DNA of 64,000 bases from Candidatus Fluviicola riflensis. Lineage in GTDB: Bacteria > Bacteroidota > Bacteroidia > Flavobacteriales_D > Crocinitomicaceae. Both the position numbers and the translations under genes were made by a program. The notes beneath the pieces are model-generated. The model made no database searches, was not told where the DNA came from, and worked only from the letters and a program-made list of their open reading frames with translations. Each line of letters starts with the position of its first letter. The first letter of the stretch is position 1. The stretch spans positions 3,646,641-3,710,640 of the forward strand of contig CP022585.1 of NCBI GenBank assembly GCA_002243285.1, read 5' to 3'. Below, piece after piece: positions 1-7,379 of the stretch.

Positions 1-143
1 CACAGATGGATTTCAAGGTTCGTGTTGTCTATAATTTTTACAACTATACTCGCTTGATGCGTTTTTATGTGATGGTTGTAACAAACCTTGTTAAAAGATT
101 GGTGAAATGCCGAATCGATTAACTCATTATTATTTAGTTTCAT
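1..143 (-). CDS. Partial hypothetical protein, continues beyond the left edge
   Basis: An open frame starts with ATG at 143 and runs leftward without a stop to the window edge (47 codons visible, beginning MKLNNNELID). It begins about 10 bases after the stop of the preceding co-directed gene, matching the tight spacing of the whole leftward cluster, so it is probably the next gene of the putative virion operon. No family is recognisable from this fragment. It also shows that the element extends to the left of the window. Confidence 0.5.
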   Translation of the reverse strand, partial: MKLNNNELIDSAFHQSFNKVCYNHHIKTHQASIVVKIIDNTNLEIHL

Positions 144-152
144 GATCATTGA

Positions 153-641
153 TTAAGGCAAAAATTCCCTTAAACGCATGGTAGTTCTCACCGGAAAACG
201 AGAAACCCGAAGGATACCCAGTTTAGCCGCGAGTTTACCTTTTATCACTACCGGCAAATCGCCAATAGAGCTTACTGAAGATTGCGAATTGATGGGGGAT
301 AGTTTTGAATTAATATCTTCCCATTTTAAGCGCACATCTAAGGGAATAACTGAAGTATTGCCCGCGATGAGTTTGTATGAATCTTTAGAGGTGACATCCG
401 AAACTTTATAGCCTGCTACAAAAATTTCATACTTCTGATCCCAAACCTCTAAATTGTATCTCGATGGATTGGTAATACCAAACATTACCCTGAAAGTCAC
501 CCCCTCACTGTCGAGGTATTGCACTTGGTAGGACAATACCTCGTAATCCACATTATTAGCAATTGAAACCGCTCCAAAAGCTAGTACCGAGATTATACCC
601 ACGGAGGTAAAAACCGCTATTGGAATCCAAAGCCGTTTCAT
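153..641 (-). CDS. Membrane-anchored LEA14/WHy-like protein
   Basis: 162 residues. An N-terminal hydrophobic helix (about residues 5-27) is followed by a beta-rich domain (about 35-110) of the LEA type 2/WHy kind, with the typical pattern of a strand, the phrase GITNPS, then alternating polar/hydrophobic strands. Such domains are known in Bacteroidota surface and mobile-element proteins; their role here is unknown. The ATG overlaps the stop of the lysozyme gene by one base (TAATG), indicating translational coupling. Inference: a virion-membrane or cell-envelope protein of the tailless-phage-like element. Confidence 0.6.
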   Translation of the reverse strand: MKRLWIPIAVFTSVGIISVLAFGAVSIANNVDYEVLSYQVQYLDSEGVTFRVMFGITNPSRYNLEVWDQKYEIFVAGYKVSDVTSKDSYKLIAGNTSVIPLDVRLKWEDINSKLSPINSQSSVSSIGDLPVVIKGKLAAKLGILRVSRFPVRTTMRLREFLP

Positions 642-1243
642 TAGATGGCAAAGATTAAAAAGCTAAGTCCCACAATAGCCAAGGCAATCGGCCAGATACC
701 CGAAAAATTGTTTTCTGAATAGTATTTAATTCTATCTAAGCGGTTTAACCAACCTTTCAGAAACTCTTTTTTCGGACTTTGTTTGTACTTGTATGCTCTT
801 GCATTTTTGAGGGCATAGAATAACTCTTTTTGGTTGATTTTGTTCAAATGGGCGATTCCTTTCAGGGTGAAAACTTCGTAATAACTGAGCGGTTTGCCAA
901 GTTCATTCAACGCCTTTTCGACAAGGAAACGCATTCCGTTGGTTCCATGATTCACCGCTCCGTCGTAAAGCATTGTTGCAACCGATTGATTGGTGAGTTT
1001 ATCGAAGTGATTCTTTAGCCAATAATTAGCTTTTAGAATTTGTTGTGCTGTCTCACGCGTTAATTTTTTCATGTCCTCAACGCTGGGAATACGTCCGACA
1101 TATCCCGCCAAGGTTGTAGCCGATATTCCCCAGTTCGTACCGATTAAATGACCCATGTAATAATTACCTTCGTCTCTCGGGTCATTTTGGTAGCCACCTT
1201 CACTGATGCCTACGATTTTCTGTGATTTTTCAAATTGTGCCAT
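641..1243 (-). CDS. GH108-type lysozyme with C-terminal membrane anchor
   Basis: 200 residues. The N-terminal part carries the GH108 signature SEGGYQNDP, with the likely catalytic Glu at residue 15, then a WGIS stretch, a YW motif and AVNHG near residue 95, in family order; residues about 110-160 resemble the PG_binding_3 partner domain. Unlike phage endolysins that act free, it ends in a hydrophobic helix (about 180-199), so it is probably tethered to a membrane. Known role: cleavage of peptidoglycan glycan strands. Inference: a virion-associated entry enzyme or a membrane-tethered lysis enzyme. It sits among small membrane proteins and follows a peptidoglycan-binding-like gene. Confidence 0.85.
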   Translation of the reverse strand: MAQFEKSQKIVGISEGGYQNDPRDEGNYYMGHLIGTNWGISATTLAGYVGRIPSVEDMKKLTRETAQQILKANYWLKNHFDKLTNQSVATMLYDGAVNHGTNGMRFLVEKALNELGKPLSYYEVFTLKGIAHLNKINQKELFYALKNARAYKYKQSPKKEFLKGWLNRLDRIKYYSENNFSGIWPIALAIVGLSFLIFAI

Positions 1244-1255
1244 GATATGTATGAT

Positions 1256-1669
1256 TTAAGAAATACTATTTCGCGTAGCTTTGGTAAGTAGGTCGTTTAA
1301 GTCTTTTACAATGTTTACTCTGATGGCTTCTTTGAGTGCATCATTGAAGCCATCACCCATTTTTCCATCAATTCCCCCCGTATCAGTGAGGCGTTTTATG
1401 ATGTATGAATTAGGCATCATCGTTGCTCTTAGATACAAGTAGTTTTGCATTTTTTTGATTTCTGAAACGGAATAATTCGATGGTACAACTTTCACAATTG
1501 TAGTTGTCTTACCTGCACTGTTTTTTTGTGTTTCAGCGTCCGAATCTTCGTCATCTTCTTTATTCTTTTTCCAATTGAGGTATATCAATAACCCGATACC
1601 CCCAACCACCAAAATAATTCCCGCTGTCAGGGCAATTGCTTTGAGTGTCTTTTTAGTTTCCGGTGTCAT
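1256..1669 (-). CDS. Membrane protein with peptidoglycan-binding-like domain
   Basis: 137 residues. A transmembrane helix at about 9-31 is followed by an acidic linker (DDEDSD) and a C-terminal helical region (about 66-115) whose pattern, a QNYLYL helix, then GGIDGKMGDGF, then an ALKEAI helix, resembles the PG_binding_1 fold. Resemblance is by eye only. The ATG overlaps the upstream gene by 4 bases (ATGA) and the lysozyme starts 12 bases downstream, so the two could form an envelope-penetration module. Confidence 0.6.
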   Translation of the reverse strand: MTPETKKTLKAIALTAGIILVVGGIGLLIYLNWKKNKEDDEDSDAETQKNSAGKTTTIVKVVPSNYSVSEIKKMQNYLYLRATMMPNSYIIKRLTDTGGIDGKMGDGFNDALKEAIRVNIVKDLNDLLTKATRNSIS

Positions 1670-2253
1670 TTCTTGTAAGCTTTAAATGTGACTGTATCGG
1701 CTCTTACATATCCTGCGGTAACTTTATCAAACCATCCAACTGGTTTGTATAGTTTGACCAGAAACCACCGATATGAATAACCATTGTAAACGCCTGATTT
1801 TTCTGAAACCACTGTTCCTATCGGTGTTCCTGAGTTGATCGTTGTAAGGAGATTGGAAATCGGATCGTAAAACCAGTTTGTACTGTCGTTTACTTCTGTT
1901 GTAGCCCTTACATTTGTATAGCCCCAACCGCCAATTTCCTTGCGTTTTGGGTAAAGCATTTTACCTTTTAGTTGTCCGATATTGTTGGATAACTCGTTTT
2001 CAACGCTGTATTTAGGAACAACCATCGTCGGGTCAACTACTTTTGGAGGTGTGGTAGTTGTATTGGAATTTCCGCTACTCTTGTCACTACCACCAGTGTT
2101 ATCGTTTGATTCCGATTCGTTGTCTTGGTTTTCGTTCCCTTCTTCATCGCTGGGTTTGTCATCCTTTAAAAGGAAGTATAGCCCAACACCAATTCCGCCC
2201 AAAAGAAGAACCACGCCCGAAATGATTAATATCCGTTTTGTATTCGCTTCCAT
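1666..2253 (-). CDS. Membrane protein with SH3-like C-terminal domain
   Basis: 195 residues. A transmembrane helix (about 7-29) is followed by a low-complexity acidic Asn/Ser/Thr linker (about 30-75) and a compact beta-rich C-terminal domain (about 130-190) containing alternating Gly, Trp and Tyr strands (NGYSYRWFLV, then GYVRADTV), reminiscent of bacterial SH3 cell-wall-binding domains. It overlaps the next gene by 4 bases. Probable surface or virion membrane protein that contacts the cell wall; function is inferred from architecture only. Confidence 0.6.
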   Translation of the reverse strand: MEANTKRILIISGVVLLLGGIGVGLYFLLKDDKPSDEEGNENQDNESESNDNTGGSDKSSGNSNTTTTPPKVVDPTMVVPKYSVENELSNNIGQLKGKMLYPKRKEIGGWGYTNVRATTEVNDSTNWFYDPISNLLTTINSGTPIGTVVSEKSGVYNGYSYRWFLVKLYKPVGWFDKVTAGYVRADTVTFKAYKK

Positions 2254-2257
2254 GACT

Positions 2258-2728
2258 TCAATCTTTTGGTAGATTCCCGATTTTTTTGATAAGCAGATTC
2301 TTTTTGGCTTTATCGGTCATTGCTGTGTCTAATACCCCCACTAGTTCTTCTTTGTAGGATTCATAGAATTCATGAGCGATTTTAGAGACATCATCCACAT
2401 GACCCAAACCGCTAAATGCGTTCACAATGGCGGATTGATTACTCCCAAACAAATAGGAGTAGTTATCCCAAATCATTTTAGCTTTTTCACGTGCTTCGAG
2501 TCTTGAAATGGTTGCTTTGCTGTAGTTCTCATCAAATGCCTTAATATCAAAAGCTTCGTTTGCAAGAAACTTATCAGTTCCCCCGACCGAATCTTCACTA
2601 TCAGGGTTATTAAAAATTTCGTTTAATCGTTTGCGGATATTGTGTTTTATAATTGCAGGTCTCACCACAAAAAAGCCGACAAGACTCAAACTCACAACAA
2701 TGGACGATATGATAATTGCCTTTTTCAT
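2258..2728 (-). CDS. Small membrane-anchored helical protein
   Basis: 156 residues. An N-terminal transmembrane helix (about 4-24) is followed by a mostly helical, charged domain. It overlaps the upstream gene by 4 bases. No family recognised. Its form (one helix in the membrane, a soluble domain outside) repeats that of its neighbours and fits membrane proteins of lipid-containing tailless virions. A terminal role in lysis or entry cannot be excluded. Confidence 0.6.
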   Translation of the reverse strand: MKKAIIISSIVVSLSLVGFFVVRPAIIKHNIRKRLNEIFNNPDSEDSVGGTDKFLANEAFDIKAFDENYSKATISRLEAREKAKMIWDNYSYLFGSNQSAIVNAFSGLGHVDDVSKIAHEFYESYKEELVGVLDTAMTDKAKKNLLIKKIGNLPKD

Positions 2729-3180
2729 GATAAAAGTTGTAAGGAATGACTTGGTACTGCCGTTCTTGGTGAAAACGGTTTAACAGGGAAATCGCGAATC
2801 ATTCCTCTCGAATTACTGCCTTGGTTGGTTTTCTTGATCACATAATAAGTGACAAGACCAACCCCTATGATTACGGTTCCAATCACCACCAATCGAATCA
2901 CATTTGCGGTATCACCGAGCCAATCCACAACATCCAGTACCGCGTCCTGTGTATTTCCTTTCCAATCGGTTGTTAAATCAACGTCTTGGCTTTCCATATA
3001 GGTGCGCAGACTTCGTGTGTCGGGATCAGTACCCGCGCCCGCTCGTTGATTCCAAAAGCGTAACCAAAAGCTGTTGGCTTCTTTTTTACCGAACCAACTT
3101 TTTAGCGCCTTGTGGAATACAATCCATTGTTCGGAAGTTTCGTCAGAAGTGGGTATAATTTTACTTGGATCAACTCGCAT
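2725..3180 (-). CDS. Putative virion membrane protein (WHKxLK...FGKKEAN type)
   Basis: 151 residues from ATG 3180. An upstream ATG at 3246 would overlap the preceding gene by 77 bases, whereas 3180 overlaps by only 11, so 3180 is preferred. The soluble N-terminal half holds a compact conserved-looking module (WIVFHKALKSWFGKKEAN, followed by an LRTYMES helix) and a transmembrane helix lies at about 93-115, followed by a basic Ser-rich tail. No named family. Inferred to be a structural or assembly protein of the tailless-phage-like element. Confidence 0.6.
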   Translation of the reverse strand: MRVDPSKIIPTSDETSEQWIVFHKALKSWFGKKEANSFWLRFWNQRAGAGTDPDTRSLRTYMESQDVDLTTDWKGNTQDAVLDVVDWLGDTANVIRLVVIGTVIIGVGLVTYYVIKKTNQGSNSRGMIRDFPVKPFSPRTAVPSHSLQLLS

Positions 3181-3964
3181 GATTTCCCGTATTACATCGT
3201 TTATTTTCGCTTCGCTTGAATAGTTCAATGAAGTCACCAATCGCAAGCATTCTCTTGCGGTTCAGTGGTGTGTCTTTTTTGGCAAAAACCGCCCTGTAAC
3301 AGTTTTCTACTTCCATGTAATCAAAGCCCAAATTCAGGGCGATATGTACCGCTATTATGTCGGCAGTGAGTTCGTTAGCGACATCTTTGCCGAATTCAGG
3401 ATTTTTGTATTTGTGAGCGTATTCATGCAGAAACATCACAATGAGCATCGGAACGGTATAATCCTTAATTGCCTTTTTAGAAACTTCAATTATTCCCGTT
3501 GTGCGTTCTATTCGAGCTGGTGTTGTTAGCTCTATTGTTCCTTCTTTGATGGTGTCTAAATACAGAATCGAAAAGCCTTCACTTTGGTAAAGTGTACCTT
3601 TTTCTCCTGCTTCCAATCGCGAAAGTTCAACGGCAAACCATTTGATGAATGCAATAAAATCCCGATCTTCTTTTGTTAGATCAATAGGACATTTTGTATC
3701 AGGCATTAACTCGATGTGCTCAATTGTGAATTTCTTGTTGTTTGGATTTCCAAATTCATCTACTATTCGGGCGGTGAGTTCCTCAGGTACAATAGGCAAT
3801 TTGATGAGCACTTTTGTACTTTTAGATAAGCGTATTTTCCGATCTGCATAAATACGCGCTGTCTTTGAATCAAAAAGAGTGATTCTCAGTTTGATGGCCT
3901 GCAAAACCCGAATGCTTAATTGCATATTAAAAGGCTTGCTTAATGGGAACAAATCGAAGTACAT
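3170..3964 (-). CDS. HExxH metallopeptidase-like protein in the structural cluster
   Basis: 264 residues. The N-terminal half (about 1-110) is beta-rich. The C-terminal half has a zincin signature: HEYAH at 180-184 in a hydrophobic helix, with a second acidic site ELTAD at 198-202 that could supply the third zinc ligand. No transmembrane segment is evident, unlike most neighbours. Known chemistry of such motifs is zinc-dependent peptide hydrolysis. Inference: virion maturation or host-envelope processing. The genes on both sides are small membrane proteins in the same direction with 1-base and 11-base junctions. Confidence 0.65.
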   Translation of the reverse strand: MYFDLFPLSKPFNMQLSIRVLQAIKLRITLFDSKTARIYADRKIRLSKSTKVLIKLPIVPEELTARIVDEFGNPNNKKFTIEHIELMPDTKCPIDLTKEDRDFIAFIKWFAVELSRLEAGEKGTLYQSEGFSILYLDTIKEGTIELTTPARIERTTGIIEVSKKAIKDYTVPMLIVMFLHEYAHKYKNPEFGKDVANELTADIIAVHIALNLGFDYMEVENCYRAVFAKKDTPLNRKRMLAIGDFIELFKRSENKRCNTGNHAS

Positions 3965-3965
3965 C

Positions 3966-4361
3966 TTACTTGTTTTTAGCGATTAAAAAACCGAGTGCAA
4001 AACCCGCAAGAGCAACCACCACAATCAAAGCCGTATGTTCTTTAATGGCTTCAATCCATGATTGTTTTTTTGCTTCTTGTGGCTCCTCAGTGTCAGGTGT
4101 TGAACCTGTTTGAGTTGTCCCCACTTGGGACGCTGTTTCTTGCGGAGTACTCTCAAAAGTGCTAGGCTTTGAGGAATCCGTAAGATTTGCGCTTTGTGGT
4201 GTTCTGGGTAGAATCACTTCGGGCTGTGCAACCGTTGGTTGATTTGCCCGAAGTGATGGGTAAACCACTTTTATGCTTGGTGAACTAATACGGGGATCGA
4301 TGTTAATCTCTGCCGTTCTTTTCGTCTCCACATTGCCGTTACTATCTCTCTGTCTCATCAT
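3966..4361 (-). CDS. Pro/Thr-rich membrane protein
   Basis: 131 residues from ATG 4361 (an immediately following ATG at 4358 is equally possible; the ATG at 4397 adds an unlikely aromatic leader). It has a long low-complexity Pro/Thr/Ser/Gln-rich region followed by a C-terminal transmembrane helix (about 105-127). It overlaps the upstream gene by about 20 bases. The layout suggests a tail-anchored protein with an extended stalk; no family recognised. Confidence 0.55.
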   Translation of the reverse strand: MMRQRDSNGNVETKRTAEINIDPRISSPSIKVVYPSLRANQPTVAQPEVILPRTPQSANLTDSSKPSTFESTPQETASQVGTTQTGSTPDTEEPQEAKKQSWIEAIKEHTALIVVVALAGFALGFLIAKNK

Positions 4362-4533
4362 TTTTTGAATTAATATCGTATGCCAATGCCCCCACAAAAA
4401 GTCCTAAAATGATGGGTAAACTCCATATTAGTTTACCGATCAACACGCAGACTACAACACCTGAAAATGCTCCAATCATGAACCCTTTTCGATAGGCTTT
4501 CATAGAGTCTTTAGGATTAGGAAGCGTTTGCAT
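4342..4533 (-). CDS. Small hydrophobic membrane protein
   Basis: 63 residues with hydrophobic stretches from about 16 to 50 (one long or two short helices) flanked by Lys/Arg and acidic ends. It overlaps both neighbours by 17-20 bases. Small integral proteins of this kind are typical of lipid-containing phages, but a holin-like function is also possible. No homology recognised. Confidence 0.5.
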   Translation of the reverse strand: MQTLPNPKDSMKAYRKGFMIGAFSGVVVCVLIGKLIWSLPIILGLFVGALAYDINSKNDETER

Positions 4534-4870
4534 TTTGCCGTCTTTTAACTAGGTAGACTATTAGAATTGTCAGGGCAATTGCACCCGCTGCAATTCCAAT
4601 CCCAATCCACAAATTTTTATTGCTCTTTACAACCGTCCCCTTATAGGGTTGAATGTTGCTTTCTTTGGGTAGATAATCCTCCACATCGGGAAAAGTACCC
4701 TCACGATCTCTGCGCTGTACTACCATGCCATCGGGGCCGGTTCGTATAAACCACCCGTTGTCATTCAAGAATTTTTCGATTCGTTCAGCATCGGTATTTT
4801 GCCCTTTAATCTCCGCTTGCACGTACTGTTGTAGATACTCATTAGCACGCTTTTCAGTCATGTAAATCAT
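4517..4870 (-). CDS. Tail-anchored small membrane protein
   Basis: 117 residues. A soluble N-terminal part (about 1-80), rich in charged residues, is followed by a C-terminal helix (about 86-108) and a basic tail (KRRQ). The first ATG overlaps the upstream stop as ATGA, so translational coupling supports this start over the Met at codon 4. Putative virion membrane protein; no family recognised. Confidence 0.6.
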   Translation of the reverse strand: MIYMTEKRANEYLQQYVQAEIKGQNTDAERIEKFLNDNGWFIRTGPDGMVVQRRDREGTFPDVEDYLPKESNIQPYKGTVVKSNKNLWIGIGIAAGAIALTILIVYLVKRRQNANAS

Positions 4871-5433
4871 GGTGTTGCTAGTTTTGGTGATATACCAGTC
4901 TTAGGGACTTCCACTTTAGACTTTGATTTCATAAAAACCACGATTCCGATGATCAAACCGATGATTACAAGTGATGAAATCCCAACAGTTGTCCAAAAAA
5001 TCCGCTTTGCTCTATCAAGATCCTGTTGGTGTTGTTTTTGCATTTCTATCTGCTCTGCTTGGGCATCCGTTGTTGCTTTATCTGTCTGACCTCTTCCGAG
5101 TCCGGAAAGAACAGAACCGACAGCACCCAACGCACCACCAATCAATTGCCAGGCTGAACCATCGGCAGAAGCATAATTGTTGTCTTGTTCTAAAATCACT
5201 TTGGCAACCGCGTCACGCAATTCTGAATTAGTAGCAAGGTTTTTTACTACGATAGCATGGAGTACAGAAGATGGCAGTACTGATGAAACTGCAATCCCTG
5301 TCTTATGTAAAAGCTGTACAGTTTCATCATTATAGCCATAGACCAATTCTTTAAGCCTTTTACCAATGATTTCGCTGTTGAGCTTACCATTTTGCGCACG
5401 TTCATTTTCTAATATTGTTTGAGCGAGTTTCAT
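4867..5433 (-). CDS. Membrane protein with glycine-rich amphipathic segment
   Basis: 188 residues. A helical N-terminal domain (1-90) is followed by a Gly/Ala-rich hydrophobic stretch (about 95-115, containing GGALGAVGSVLSGLG), a short Gln-rich coiled region and a transmembrane helix (about 145-168). Its C-terminus contains KTGISPKL, similar to KTGMSPEL in the adjacent upstream protein, hinting at a shared interaction motif. ATGA overlap upstream. Probable virion membrane or membrane-remodelling protein. Confidence 0.55.
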   Translation of the reverse strand: MKLAQTILENERAQNGKLNSEIIGKRLKELVYGYNDETVQLLHKTGIAVSSVLPSSVLHAIVVKNLATNSELRDAVAKVILEQDNNYASADGSAWQLIGGALGAVGSVLSGLGRGQTDKATTDAQAEQIEMQKQHQQDLDRAKRIFWTTVGISSLVIIGLIIGIVVFMKSKSKVEVPKTGISPKLATP

Positions 5434-6095
5434 AACTTAATGGGTGTTGGTAAGAGCGCATTTGCTTTTCTGCGTTTGTAAATCAGATAAGCAACCAGTG
5501 CCGTTAGAATGACTGAACCAATGATTAACCCCCACTTTAATTCGGGTGACATTCCCGTTTTCGGTTTCGCTGCGTTTTGCGCTTCGGTTTGTGCCTTTTG
5601 TAATTCAACAGCTTGGATTTGCTGCTCATGCTGAATTTGCTCCTGCTCCTTCTGTAATTCGAGTTCCCCAAGCTGCTTTGCTTGTGCTGTTGTAAGTCCT
5701 TTTGATAGACCTGTACTTTCGCCCTTAACCATTGCATCCAATTGGCGGTCAATGGCTTCAATTTGCGCGGGGATACGTCCCATTTCCGTGTCTAAAGAAC
5801 TGATTTGCGCTTTAGAGTTTGCTACCGCATTTGTGAGATCGTAAACCGTTTGTTTTAGGTCTTTTCCCTTTTCTTTTTCCCAGTTTTTTCGACGGCGATT
5901 ATTCAGCCCGTTGAGCCAAGTAATATCCCCTTCTTGTGAAGCAATTCCGTTTCTTAAACGGGCAATAATTACAGGAATCTCAACTAATCGAGCCTCTAAT
6001 CGTTTCTTTTCGGTACGTAAATTTTCGTTGGTGGTTGAACCGTCAGCCGATAGTTTTTTTCCTAAGAAATTCCACCCTTTCATTTTGCCTAACAT
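5430..6095 (-). CDS. Coiled-coil protein with C-terminal membrane anchor
   Basis: 221 residues. Long heptad-rich helices span about 25-175, ending in a Gln/Glu-rich segment. A short KTGMSPEL motif precedes a transmembrane helix (about 188-206) and a basic tail. This is the first gene after the strong terminator that follows the capsid candidate. Possible scaffold or spike-base protein of the virion. Function is inferred from architecture; no family recognised. Confidence 0.55.
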   Translation of the reverse strand: MLGKMKGWNFLGKKLSADGSTTNENLRTEKKRLEARLVEIPVIIARLRNGIASQEGDITWLNGLNNRRRKNWEKEKGKDLKQTVYDLTNAVANSKAQISSLDTEMGRIPAQIEAIDRQLDAMVKGESTGLSKGLTTAQAKQLGELELQKEQEQIQHEQQIQAVELQKAQTEAQNAAKPKTGMSPELKWGLIIGSVILTALVAYLIYKRRKANALLPTPIKL

Positions 6096-6106
6096 CTTTG
6101 TTCGTT

Positions 6107-6141
6107 TTTAAAAAATGGCTACACTCAAAAAAGTGTAGCCA
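6107..6141 (-). terminator. Rho-independent terminator after the capsid candidate
   Basis: A perfect 10-bp stem (TGGCTACACT pairing with AGTGTAGCCA, hairpin 6116-6141) is followed on the minus strand by a T-run. It lies inside an otherwise tightly packed operon, directly downstream of the capsid candidate. Partial read-through would give high expression of the two upstream genes and lower expression of the rest, the usual arrangement around a major capsid gene. Confidence 0.8.
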
Positions 6142-6155
6142 TTCCTTTTTTGGTG

Positions 6156-6857
6156 TTACCCGCGTTTAAGAACCTTTTGTGGGTTCGGCAACACCAGCCC
6201 CCCAGTATTTACCCGCGCAGGGGCAAACGTTTTGATCGGTTCATGACCTTTAAGAGTTCCCGAAGTGTCCACTTTGTAGAGTGGGAAAATCGTATAGAAA
6301 ACCCGTGTTTCAGGCTCTATTTCGACTTCCCAATACGTTGAACCGTCTACGTGTTCATTGATGGGCGCATCGAGCATATTCTCCTGATTTTGGTACGCCG
6401 ATTTGAATTGTTGCATATTCATTGGGCGTTGGAACCAGTTCCCGTTTGCATCTTTTTGATGCACGGTAATGAACTTGGTAATCTGGAGTTTGTTCTCGGA
6501 CTCAATTCGCATGAACTGAGTTGAAAACGGCTTGGTTGATGTCTGTTGTAACAATTCAACATAATCAACCCCGGGTTGTCCGATGGTGATTTGAATACCG
6601 ACAGGGCTTCCAAAGTTGGGTTTCAACAAAAACTTGTCGTTTCCAAATAGGGTCGCTTTTAAAGCGTTTACCTTGTCTAAGTTCTGTACCACGATTTGGT
6701 AGGGATCAGCCTGATAGATTTTGACGTTTTCCTGTGGTGCACCTTCGATGTAATCGTAATATGGTTCTTCGTAACCATCACCGTCGAAATTTGAATATTT
6801 TTTATCCAAATTGTCGAGCACCCGAGAAAACGGTGTGCTCTTTTTGTTTGAGTTCAT
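6156..6857 (-). CDS. Candidate major capsid protein (jelly-roll type)
   Basis: 233 residues from ATG 6857 (an in-frame ATG at 6887 would overlap the upstream gene by 14 bases). The sequence is predicted beta-rich throughout, has no transmembrane helix, coiled coil or enzyme motif, and is Asn/Gln/Pro-rich like capsid proteins. Its size is near that of the short double-jelly-roll capsid protein P2 of corticovirus PM2. It is second in the operon and is followed immediately by a strong terminator, as expected for a highly expressed virion protein. The identification is by context and composition, not homology; a spike or other soluble virion protein is the alternative. Confidence 0.45.
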   Translation of the reverse strand: MNSNKKSTPFSRVLDNLDKKYSNFDGDGYEEPYYDYIEGAPQENVKIYQADPYQIVVQNLDKVNALKATLFGNDKFLLKPNFGSPVGIQITIGQPGVDYVELLQQTSTKPFSTQFMRIESENKLQITKFITVHQKDANGNWFQRPMNMQQFKSAYQNQENMLDAPINEHVDGSTYWEVEIEPETRVFYTIFPLYKVDTSGTLKGHEPIKTFAPARVNTGGLVLPNPQKVLKRG

Positions 6858-6873
6858 AACAACTTTTGTTATG

Positions 6874-7083
6874 TTATTGCCCTTCACCTGTCGTTGTCGG
6901 CACTGTTGTTGCCGTTACGGTAGGAGTTGATCCAACAGTTTTGGCTGCTGGTGGTGGTGTGGTGGGATCAGGTTTTGGTTGAAGCAATTTGTACATGATG
7001 TAACTCACAATTGCACTGGCCAAAATGTTGATCCCGACTTGGATAAGCAATTGCTTTCCAAATGACATCTTTGAAACTTCCAT
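6874..7083 (-). CDS. Small membrane protein with Pro/Thr tail, first gene of the operon
   Basis: 69 residues: one transmembrane helix (about 9-31) and a Pro/Thr-rich hydrophilic tail. It is the promoter-proximal gene of the leftward cluster and is co-expressed with the capsid candidate upstream of the internal terminator, so it may be an abundant minor virion protein. A Met at codon 6 is an alternative start. Confidence 0.55.
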   Translation of the reverse strand: MEVSKMSFGKQLLIQVGINILASAIVSYIMYKLLQPKPDPTTPPPAAKTVGSTPTVTATTVPTTTGEGQ

Positions 7084-7156
7084 TTTTGTTTAGTTGCGTT
7101 TCAAACCTCTGTTAACTTCAATTTCAAACGCCACTATTTCAAATATGTTAGATTGA

Positions 7157-7193
7157 TAACCGCCCTCTAATGAGTGATTTATGCGGGCGGTTA
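7157..7193. other. Inverted repeat upstream of the structural operon
   Basis: TAACCGCCC (7157-7165) and GGGCGGTTA (7185-7193) form a 9-bp stem with a 19-base loop. The stem sequence is almost the same as that of the terminators at 7236-7264 and 7992-8019, so it may be a decayed third copy or an operator. It lacks a T-run. Confidence 0.4.
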
Positions 7194-7222
7194 GTGTGCA
7201 ATGTGTTTACTGTTAGGTAATT

Positions 7223-7282
7223 GTGAAAAACAAAAAGCGGGCGGTTATAAAATAACCGCCCGCTAAAAGGACTAAGTATTAC
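7223..7282. repeat. Direct repeat, left copy, flanking the cargo gene
   Basis: About 58 bp (GTGAAAAACAAAAAGCGG, then the hairpin, then a GGACTAAGTATTA-like end) recurs at 7979-8035 with a few differences. The two copies bracket the rightward gene 7380-7979. Each copy contains a leftward terminator. Confidence 0.75.
7226..7264 (-). terminator. Strong leftward terminator
   Basis: A perfect 13-bp stem AGCGGGCGGTTAT / ATAACCGCCCGCT with a 3-base loop (7236-7264) is followed on the minus strand by TTTTTGTTTTT. No leftward gene ends right here; it may insulate the structural operon from transcription started further right. Confidence 0.8.
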
Positions 7283-7353
7283 GTTAAAATCTATTAAAAA
7301 CACTTCATTTGAGTTCTGCAAAATGTTACAAAGACATATTCCAAGATCATTTT

Positions 7354-7361
7354 TAACTTTG
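7354..7361 (+). promoter_or_regulatory. Bacteroidota -7 box for the cargo gene
   Basis: TAACTTTG matches the Bacteroidota -7 consensus TAnnTTTG exactly and lies 18 bases upstream of the ATG at 7380. No clear -33 TTG is visible at the ideal distance. Confidence 0.5.
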
Positions 7362-7379
7362 GCAGAAATTATTGAAATA

